Origin: CAZSNH01 sp052388455
GTDB lineage: Bacteria; Pseudomonadota; Alphaproteobacteria; Rhizobiales; Hyphomicrobiaceae
Direction: 5' to 3'
Assembly: GCA_052388455.1 (NCBI GenBank)
Contig: JBQTIA010000127.1
Coordinates: 1 to 7,655 of the forward strand
Length of the DNA stretch: 7,655 bases
The translations under genes and the position numbers were made by a program. This document shows, piece by piece, positions 1 to 4,867 of this stretch. Numbering within the stretch: position 1 is the first letter of the stretch; every line of letters starts with the position of its first letter. Below the pieces are notes generated by a model. The model searched no databases. It was not told the origin of the DNA and saw only the letters and a list, made by a program, of their open reading frames with translations.

Positions 1-1
1 T

Positions 2-26
2 CTTGGCGAAGCCAAGCTTCGCTTGG
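2..26. repeat. Two overlapping short hairpins
   Basis: Bases 2-7 (CTTGGC) pair perfectly with 11-16 (GCCAAG) around a GAA loop. Bases 12-16 (CCAAG) can instead pair with 22-26 (CTTGG) around a CTTCG loop. The two stems share bases 12-16, so only one can form at a time. There is no T-run after either stem, so a simple intrinsic terminator is not supported. The element may be cut by the window start. Confidence 0.55.
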
Positions 27-50
27 ACAGGGTCGCACGCCCGTGGCCGC

Positions 51-111
51 CCACGGCGACGAATGGCTCAACCGTAGGCAAAGCTACGCTATTCGCCATT
101 CGTCGCCGTGG
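51..111. repeat. Long intergenic palindrome with 17-bp perfect stem
   Basis: Bases 51-67 are the exact reverse complement of 95-111, a 17-bp perfect stem. The 27-base interior contains a second hairpin, 73-77 (CGTAG) with 84-88 (CTACG). The left arm start, 51-56 (CCACGG), can also pair with 41-46 (CCGTGG) across a 4-base loop, competing with the long stem. Intergenic palindromic repeats of the REP/RIME type in Proteobacteria look like this: nested palindromes in spacers between genes. Only one copy lies in the window, so repeat-family membership is inferred. A transcriptional role (terminator or mRNA-stabilising hairpin for an upstream gene) is an alternative, although no T-tract follows. Confidence 0.6.
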
Positions 112-189
112 ATCGGCTCACGTTCGCACGATCGCGGTCGCGTTCTGGTGCATAGGTCGGGCTAGATATCTGCTGAGACCGACGATTCA

Positions 190-216
190 CGCTTCGGATT
201 GATAGGATCCGAAGCG
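190..216. repeat. 10-bp inverted repeat with 7-base loop
   Basis: CGCTTCGGAT (190-199) is perfectly complementary to ATCCGAAGCG (207-216), with loop TGATAGG. It sits about 210 bases upstream of the OmpA-fusion start codon. Neither strand shows a T-run after the stem, so it is not a typical terminator. It could be an operator for a dimeric regulator, or part of the palindromic cluster further left. No known operator is recognised. Confidence 0.5.
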
Positions 217-426
217 AAACGTGGTCTGGCGCCATCAATCCGCGCGAGTTGGCGTGCAGTTTCGGCCCCAGAATCCGGCTCAGAAACCAAGACTGCAATC
301 AGTTGCCGCGCGGCCCGCGGAAATCCGGTTCAATGGGCCGTCATAGGATTATCGCGGCCAGCGGGCCGGCACGATGCTGCGTCGTGGCCGCCCGTCCGCC
401 GGTCGCGCGCTTAAGGAGCCGCCCAA

Positions 427-1764
427 ATGTCCTCCCCGTCCTCGTCCCTGCTCGAAACCCTCACCGCGATGGCCAGCCCGGAGGTGACGCGGACCGGCAG
501 CGCACATCTCGACGAGCACGAATACGGTATCGGAAAGACGCTGGAGGCCGCTTTCATGGCCATCCTTTACGGTCTGGACCGTAATTCGAGCGATATCGGG
601 GTGATGGGCGACGTGGCACGGCTGGTCGACGAGCGCGGGCAGGACCCGGCCGGACTTGGCGACGTGGCCGGCCTCGTGGCCGCCGGTGAAAGCTCACCCA
701 AAGCCCGCCACGGAGCCCGGCTCGTCTCGACGCTGTTCGGCGCCCGCGCGGGAGCTATCACGGCCGCTATCGCCCGCGCCTCCGGCGTTGGGCTGCAGAC
801 GGCCGGCTCCCTCGTCCCGACGGCAGCCTCGCTCGTCCTCGCGACCATCGGCAAGCGTCTTGGGCCGGGTGGCGCCAACGCCAATGCCGTCGCGGGACTG
901 GTGATCGCCGAGCGCCGTTCGCTCACCCGCGTGCTTCCCGCGTATCTGGCGCGGCTGATCGGCGCCGTACGCGAGGGCGGAACGAAGGCCATGGCGGGCA
1001 GCGAGAGCGTTGCCGGCGGGCTCGGCTCGCTCGTCGGTTCCCTGTCGTGGCTTCTGCTGCCGCTGCTCCTGCTGCTCGCCGTCGCCTGGTATCTGCTGGC
1101 GGGCGATGCCACGCGTTACGAGGCCCGCGACCCGACCCGACCCGGCTGGAGCACGTCCGATCGCTCGAGCGACAGGGATCGCCGGAGCAGCGACAGCTCC
1201 GCATCCCGCGGCGACCGGCCGATCGAATGGCCGGTGGCCGGCGGCACCGAACCGCGCCCCGACCAGCCGTCGGCAACGCCCGCCACCCGGCGCCCTCCGC
1301 CGCTCCCGGGCCTGATCCGCATCGCGCTGTTCAATGGCTATGAGATCGATGTGGTGCCGGTCGGTGTCGAGCCGAAGCTGATCGCCTTCATCGACGACCG
1401 CTATTCGGTGGTCGACAAAACCCGCTGGTTCGATTTCGACCGGGTCCGGTTCCTCTCCGGCTCAGCCAACCTCACGCCGGGCTCACGCGTGCAGTTGCGC
1501 AACGTCGTGTCGATCCTGAAAGCCTATCCCAATGTCGCCATCAAGATTGGCGGCTACACCGACAACGTCGGCGATCCGGGTGCCAACCTGCGCCTCTCCG
1601 AAGCGCGCGCAAAGCGCGTCATGGAGGAGCTGATCCGGCTCGGCATTCCGCAGGAGCGGCTGGAAGCTGAAGGCTATGGCGAACTTCACCCGATCGCCGA
1701 CAACGCGACAGCCGATGGTCGCGCCAAGAACCGGCGGACCGCGGTCAGCGTGCGGGCGAAGTAG
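427..1764 (+). CDS. DUF937-like / OmpA-domain membrane protein
   Basis: This 445-residue protein probably tethers the inner membrane to peptidoglycan. Residues about 8-165 resemble the DUF937 family, with helical Gly/Ala-rich repeats such as LFGARAGAITAAIARASG followed by a SLVP...LVLATIGKRLG segment. A single strongly hydrophobic helix lies at about 207-225. A Ser/Arg/Asp- then Pro-rich linker (about 228-295) leads to a C-terminal OmpA-like domain (about 335-443). In that domain the GYTDN motif has Asp379, and the LSEARAKRV motif has Arg394, the residues that hold diaminopimelate in OmpA-type domains. The closing NRR motif is at 435-437. There is no N-terminal signal peptide, so the N-terminal part is inferred to be cytoplasmic and the OmpA domain periplasmic. 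The start is fixed by AAGGAG 8 bases upstream. It ends 9 bp from the convergent reductase gene. The precise function is unknown. Confidence 0.9.
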   Translation: MSSPSSSLLETLTAMASPEVTRTGSAHLDEHEYGIGKTLEAAFMAILYGLDRNSSDIGVMGDVARLVDERGQDPAGLGDVAGLVAAGESSPKARHGARLVSTLFGARAGAITAAIARASGVGLQTAGSLVPTAASLVLATIGKRLGPGGANANAVAGLVIAERRSLTRVLPAYLARLIGAVREGGTKAMAGSESVAGGLGSLVGSLSWLLLPLLLLLAVAWYLLAGDATRYEARDPTRPGWSTSDRSSDRDRRSSDSSASRGDRPIEWPVAGGTEPRPDQPSATPATRRPPPLPGLIRIALFNGYEIDVVPVGVEPKLIAFIDDRYSVVDKTRWFDFDRVRFLSGSANLTPGSRVQLRNVVSILKAYPNVAIKIGGYTDNVGDPGANLRLSEARAKRVMEELIRLGIPQERLEAEGYGELHPIADNATADGRAKNRRTAVSVRAK

Positions 1765-1773
1765 GTCCACGGC

Positions 1774-2601
1774 CTACATCCGCCGGACGAAGGCATCGAT
1801 CGCCGCCGCCGGCGCCAGCCGCCTCAAGGCCACGGCCAGATAGGTCGGCACCGTCACGTAATAGCGCCGGCGAGGGCGAGGCGACTCGACGGCGTGCACC
1901 AGCTTCGACGCCACCGCCTCCGGCTCCAGCTTGAACGTCGACCGTCCGCCGGCTTGCATGGACGCGAGCCGCGCGAGGTAGGTCTCGCGGTGCGGCGATC
2001 GCTCGATGTCGATGGTCGAGCGGAAGCGGGCCAAAGCGTTCTCGACGAACCGCGAGCGGATCGGACCCGGCTCGATGATCGAAACGGAAATGCCGGACCC
2101 TTCGAGCTCCAGCCGCATCGCGTCGGAGAGGGCTTCCAGCGCGTACTTCGAGGCGCAGTAGGCGCCGCGGTAGGGTCCGGTCACGAAGCCCAGAACCGAG
2201 GAGCACTGCACGATGCGGCCGTGCCCGGCACGCCGCATCGCGGGAATGAGGCGCCGTGTCAGATCGTGCGTACCGATCAGGTTGACCTCGAGCTGCCCGC
2301 GCAGGAGATCGGCGGAGAGATCCTCGACCGCGCCGATCTGCCCGTAGGCCGCATTATTGAAGAGAGCGTCGATGCGGCCGCCGCTCTTCTCCAGCGCTTG
2401 TTCGGTGCAGGCTTCGATGGACGCGGGATCGGCGAGGTCGAGCGTGATCGCCTCGACACGCTCGTCCTCTTGAAGCTGGGAGAGGTCGATCGGACGCCGC
2501 GCCGTCGCCAGCACCCGCCAGCCGCGCTTCTTCATCGCCCGTACCGAAGCGAGTCCGATGCCGGACGAGCAGCCGGTGATGAGAATGGTGCGCGTGGTCA
2601 T
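1774..2601 (-). CDS. YbbO-like SDR family NAD(P)-dependent oxidoreductase
   Basis: A 275-residue classical short-chain dehydrogenase/reductase with a Rossmann fold, predicted cytosolic. Visible motifs are the nucleotide-binding TGCSSGIG (9-16), Arg35-Arg36 after the second strand (suggesting NADP(H) preference), Asp55, the NNAA variant of NNAG (82-85), Asn107, catalytic Ser135, Tyr148 and Lys152 (YCASK), and PGPIRSRF (178-185). From memory, the overall sequence closely resembles E. coli YbbO, an NADP-dependent aldehyde reductase; this includes the start of the protein, the GRGAY/YRGAY-ASKYALEA stretch and the IEPGPIR motif. The substrate cannot be read from sequence. The frame stays open a further 92 codons upstream, but family length and the position of the glycine motif place the start at 2601. 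An AGGAA lies 14 bases upstream of it, rather far for a Shine-Dalgarno. It is convergent with the OmpA-fusion gene and divergent from bpt. Confidence 0.92.
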   Translation of the reverse strand: MTTRTILITGCSSGIGLASVRAMKKRGWRVLATARRPIDLSQLQEDERVEAITLDLADPASIEACTEQALEKSGGRIDALFNNAAYGQIGAVEDLSADLLRGQLEVNLIGTHDLTRRLIPAMRRAGHGRIVQCSSVLGFVTGPYRGAYCASKYALEALSDAMRLELEGSGISVSIIEPGPIRSRFVENALARFRSTIDIERSPHRETYLARLASMQAGGRSTFKLEPEAVASKLVHAVESPRPRRRYYVTVPTYLAVALRRLAPAAAIDAFVRRM

Positions 2602-2924
2602 GCTGAGCGGGAACGTTCCTGCGGTGCGGTCGCCATAGCGAGGTCCGCAATACCGGATTGGACCGGCGCGGGGAACAGGCAACTGGTCCGGCGCAGCCTT
2701 TGCACCGTTCGGGATGTGACTGTCGGCAGATCGCGCTTTCGTTCCTGTGATCGCACTGCCTGGTTTTCGATCGGGCGGCGGACCGTCGCGTCCGATGCGT
2801 CGGCCAACAAACGCAACGCCTTCCAGTGGGCGAGGTGTCTTCAGCCGGCCGTACTTGCTAGGCACCATGCGGCTCACTTATCATCCGTTTTCCGGACCGC
2901 ACGGGAAACATCACGGGCGAGCGC
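2602..2924. other. Divergent intergenic spacer between reductase and bpt
   Basis: These 323 bases separate two divergently transcribed genes, so they should hold promoters for both. Reading rightward there is one acceptable sigma-70-like promoter for bpt (2855-2884). Reading leftward only a weak AGGAA Shine-Dalgarno (2616-2620) for the reductase is visible, with no clear promoter boxes. The open frames crossing the spacer translate to compositionally biased sequence without recognisable domains. No tRNA, terminator or strong repeat was seen. Confidence 0.5.
2855..2884 (+). promoter_or_regulatory. Candidate sigma-70-type promoter for bpt
   Basis: TTGCTA (2855-2860) matches 4 of 6 bases of the -35 consensus, and TATCAT (2879-2884) matches 5 of 6 of the -10 consensus. 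They are separated by 18 bases. The -10 box ends 40 bases before the bpt start codon, leaving a short leader. This is motif matching by eye in a GC-rich genome, where promoters are often degenerate, so it is tentative. Confidence 0.35.
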
Positions 2925-3680
2925 ATGTCTGAGCAGCACAAGCACTTCCCGGAATTCTACGTCACGGCTCCGCAGCCGTGCCCCTATCTGCCCGGGCGTC
3001 TGGAGCGCAAGCTCTTCACGCATCTGACTTTCGACAAGCCGGCCGCCCTGGTCGACGGGTTGCTGAAGGGCGGCTTCCGGCGCAGCCAGAACATCGCCTA
3101 CATGCCCTACTGCGAGGGCTGCCACGCCTGCATTTCCGTGCGCGTGCTGGTCAACGACTTCACTCCGACCCGCTCGATGCGGCGCATCATCGAGCGCAAT
3201 CGCGATCTGGCCAGCGTCCGGCTGACGCCGCTGCCCTCGCCCGAGCAGTACATCCTGTTCCGCCGCTACATCGATGCGCGCCACGCCGATGGCGGCATGG
3301 CCGATATGTCCGGCATCGATTACGCCACCATGGTGCAGGACAGCGTGCTGCGCACCTTCATGACCGAGTACCGCGTCAAGCCGGACGACCCCTTTGCCCA
3401 GCCCTTCGACAGTTGGCGGCTCACGGCCGTGGCGCTGACCGACCGGCTCTCCGACGGCCTGTCCATGGTCTACAGCTTCTACGATCCCGACGAGGTCACG
3501 CGCAGCCTCGGCACGCACATGATACTCGAGCACATCGACTACACGCGCCGGCTCGGCCTGCCCTACCTCTACCTCGGCTACTGGATCGAGGGCTCGCGCA
3601 AAATGAGCTACAAAACCCGCTTCGGCCCGCAGGAACGGCTGGGACCGAACGGCTGGGTGCGCGCACCGGCACCGCGATGA
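2925..3680 (+). CDS. bpt: Aspartate/glutamate leucyltransferase (Bpt, ATE family)
   Basis: This cytosolic enzyme (251 residues) transfers leucine from Leu-tRNA to proteins with N-terminal Asp or Glu, marking them for ClpS/ClpAP degradation in the bacterial N-degron pathway. Its length is typical for the family. The N-terminal domain shows the conserved start FYVTAPQPCPYLPGR (11-25, with Cys19), FRRSQNIAY (51-59) and the CEGCHAC cysteine cluster (63-69). The C-terminal GNAT-like acyltransferase domain carries SMVYSFYDPDE (180-190), the LGTHMILEHI stretch (195-204), LYLGYWI (215-221) and MSYKTRFGPQE (227-237). The start at 2925 fits the family N-terminus, although its Shine-Dalgarno is weak (GGGCGA at 2915-2920). 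It is probably monocistronic: it has its own candidate promoter, and a 244-bp AT-rich spacer follows. Symbols such as ate are also used for it. Identification is confident; leucyl rather than arginyl specificity is inferred from the bacterial Bpt-type sequence. Confidence 0.95.
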   Translation: MSEQHKHFPEFYVTAPQPCPYLPGRLERKLFTHLTFDKPAALVDGLLKGGFRRSQNIAYMPYCEGCHACISVRVLVNDFTPTRSMRRIIERNRDLASVRLTPLPSPEQYILFRRYIDARHADGGMADMSGIDYATMVQDSVLRTFMTEYRVKPDDPFAQPFDSWRLTAVALTDRLSDGLSMVYSFYDPDEVTRSLGTHMILEHIDYTRRLGLPYLYLGYWIEGSRKMSYKTRFGPQERLGPNGWVRAPAPR

Positions 3681-3746
3681 TCCGTCTGATTTTGATGGTA
3701 TTTCCATCGCGCGAGCAACGGTTCAACCAGCGATCGATTGAATAAT

Positions 3747-3771
3747 GCGCAGCAAATCCAATTGCTTGCGC
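3747..3771. repeat. Bulged hairpin in the bpt-pilZ spacer
   Basis: GCGCAGCAA (3747-3755) pairs with TTGCTTGCGC (3762-3771), with one bulged base and a 6-base loop. It lies 67 bases after the bpt stop codon. No T-run follows (the next bases are CGCCTTC), so it is at best a weak or factor-assisted terminator. It could equally be a protein-binding site, because its left arm is part of a recurring AATGCG(C)AGCAA motif in this spacer. Confidence 0.35.
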
Positions 3772-3863
3772 CGCCTTCATGCGCATTTTAATTTGAATGC
3801 GAATTGTCTGAAGTCTGCAAAATGCCAAATGCGAGCAATTCCAACGTTGGTCGAAAACCATTT

Positions 3864-3878
3864 TTAAGTATTCCTTAA
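3864..3878 (+). promoter_or_regulatory. Putative CtrA box (TTAA-N7-TTAA)
   Basis: TTAA at 3864-3867 and TTAA at 3875-3878 are separated by exactly seven bases (GTATTCC). This is the full consensus for the alphaproteobacterial cell-cycle response regulator CtrA. The box lies 46 bases before the PilZ start codon, in a segment of about 30% GC (18 of 60 bases at 3841-3900), while flanking genes are GC-rich. It is also part of an 8-bp inverted repeat, 3861-3868 with 3874-3881. The second half-site overlaps where a -35 element would sit for the -10-like GAAAAT at 3897-3902, as in CtrA-activated promoters. The motif is directly seen; regulation by CtrA is inferred. A chance match is more likely in AT-rich sequence. 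Confidence 0.5.
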
Positions 3879-3902
3879 AAAAATTCCTTCAAATTCGAAA
3901 AT
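3873..3902 (+). promoter_or_regulatory. Candidate promoter of the PilZ/GGDEF-EAL operon
   Basis: GAAAAT (3897-3902) matches 4 of 6 bases of the -10 consensus. With an 18-base spacer its -35 position (3873-3878) falls on the second half of the CtrA-type box, which does not resemble TTGACA. A poor -35 replaced by an activator site is the expected layout for CtrA-dependent promoters. Transcription would begin near 3909, giving a leader of roughly 16 bases containing the GAGG Shine-Dalgarno at 3914-3917. This is inference from spacing. Confidence 0.3.
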
Positions 3903-3924
3903 CAATTACGCGCGAGGTATTGCA

Positions 3925-4824
3925 ATGTTCGACGATAAGATCGGGCGGCTCCAACGCCTCCTTGCACGCGGGCAAAGAACCAACACCTTCAACGGAACCT
4001 CGACAACCGACGGCGAGGTACATGCGCGCATCGTCGCGACGCTGATGGCCGAGTTCATCAACTCAGCTACCTTTTCCGTGGCGATGACCAGCCTCGTGAC
4101 CGCCTGCAAATCGGGAAAAGTCGTCCACACGGTCGGCCCCGTCGCCGGGTATCTTCCGCCCGACCCCCTGATTTTCCCGGCGCTGGCCGCTGGCCTCCTG
4201 GTACCGGCCGAGCATTCGCTGCTCGTGGATGGCCTGCACAATTACTACATGAAGCTCGGCTTCGCCCGCTCCCTCACCCGCCTGCCCGCCGAAGACTGGG
4301 CCTCCCCGGACGCGTCGAAGTCGATCCCCTGGACCGAGTTGTGCGACGTCTGGCAGCGCGTGTGCGCCTCGGCGCTCGTCGTCGTCCATTGCAGCCAGGA
4401 TTCGGTTTACGTCATGGAGGCAGCCCATCAGCGCAGCCTCGGACACCTGCACCAGTTGCTGCGCTCCGCCACCTGCGGCGAGTGCCCCTGCATCCGTTCC
4501 GATGGCCGCCTCGTGGTTCCGGGCTGGCTGGATCAACGTCGGCACGACCGCAAGCGCCTCGACCGCAAGGTCTGGATCGAGACTCGCACCGGCCGTTCGC
4601 ATGGCATCCTGCAAGACATATCGACGAGCGGGTTCGGACTTTCGTCAGGTCCGGCGCTCGAGGTCAGCGAACGGGTGTCCGTGCAGCTCAGCGACGGCCG
4701 CATCCTGGTCGGCATAGCGGTCTGGCACCAGGACGGCCGATCCGGCGCGCGGCTGGTGCAGCCGCTGTCCGAGACCGATCCGCTGCTCGCCTGCGAGTGG
4801 TCGTCGCCACAAACCATGCAATAA
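3925..4824 (+). CDS. PilZ domain c-di-GMP receptor with unknown N-terminal region
   Basis: A 299-residue soluble protein. The C-terminal part (about 205-285) is a PilZ domain, a cyclic-di-GMP receptor. The basic motif lies in a run of Arg/Lys at 205-214, and the second motif is DISTSG (231-236), matching D/N-x-S-x-x-G. In the register that puts Arg214 just before the first beta strand, the first Arg of RxxxR is Lys210; an alternative register uses Arg205 and Arg209. Residues 1-200 match no family I recognise. They contain predicted helices, no signal peptide or membrane span, and cysteines at 61, 140, 147, 156, 184, 187 and 189. The last three form CGECPC, next to His155 and the HLH at 174-176, which could bind a metal or form disulphides. 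The start is supported by GAGG 7 bases upstream. The gene ends 43 bp before a GGDEF/EAL gene on the same strand, implying co-transcription. A CtrA-type box precedes it. Which protein it controls is unknown. Confidence 0.88.
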   Translation: MFDDKIGRLQRLLARGQRTNTFNGTSTTDGEVHARIVATLMAEFINSATFSVAMTSLVTACKSGKVVHTVGPVAGYLPPDPLIFPALAAGLLVPAEHSLLVDGLHNYYMKLGFARSLTRLPAEDWASPDASKSIPWTELCDVWQRVCASALVVVHCSQDSVYVMEAAHQRSLGHLHQLLRSATCGECPCIRSDGRLVVPGWLDQRRHDRKRLDRKVWIETRTGRSHGILQDISTSGFGLSSGPALEVSERVSVQLSDGRILVGIAVWHQDGRSGARLVQPLSETDPLLACEWSSPQTMQ

Positions 4825-4867
4825 GCCCAGGTCCCCATCAGCGTCGATCCATCGGGAGCACTTCGAC

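Larger units (their letters stand above)
1..426. other. Non-coding left edge and leader of the OmpA-fusion gene
   Basis: No believable gene lies in this stretch. The short open frames on both strands have low-complexity Arg/Ser/Pro translations with no recognisable domain, and one runs through the palindromes. The region holds three kinds of structure: a cluster of short hairpins and a 17-bp-stem palindrome in the first 111 bases, a separate 10-bp inverted repeat at 190-216, and a clear Shine-Dalgarno AAGGAG at 413-418 serving the gene that starts at 427. I could not place a convincing sigma-70 promoter. TTGATA at 199-204 resembles a -35 box but has no good -10 partner. Whatever gene lies upstream is outside the window, so the palindromes could belong to its 3' end. 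Confidence 0.6.

Noticed and set aside
184..275. Two GANTC sites (184-188, 271-275) as CcrM-methylation control of the OmpA-fusion gene
   Set aside because: Two sites in 426 bases is about what chance gives, so nothing distinguishes them.
199..584. Short plus-strand open frames before and overlapping the OmpA-fusion start
   Set aside because: They have no supporting ribosome site or domain, are compositionally biased, and overlap the better-supported gene with AAGGAG.
2602..2877. 92-codon in-frame upstream extension of the reductase
   Set aside because: SDR proteins begin just before the TGxxxGIG motif. The extension is Pro/Arg-rich without any domain, and the Met at 2601 matches family N-termini.
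1894..3027. 377-codon plus-strand open frame across the reductase
   Set aside because: It is antisense to a well-supported SDR gene and has Arg/Gly/Ala-biased composition with no motif. Long antisense frames are common in GC-rich DNA.
2874..3707. 277-codon minus-strand open frame over bpt
   Set aside because: It mirrors the confidently identified bpt gene. The His/Val/Ala-rich translation has no recognisable domain.
3694..3708. GATGG-TATTT-CCATC hairpin just after bpt as a terminator
   Set aside because: The stem is only 5 bp and AT-containing, with no following T-run; this is too weak to call an intrinsic terminator.
3848..3865. TGGT-CGAAA-ACCA stem followed by TTTTT as a terminator
   Set aside because: A 4-bp stem is too short, and the T-run is better explained as part of the AT-rich CtrA-type box region.
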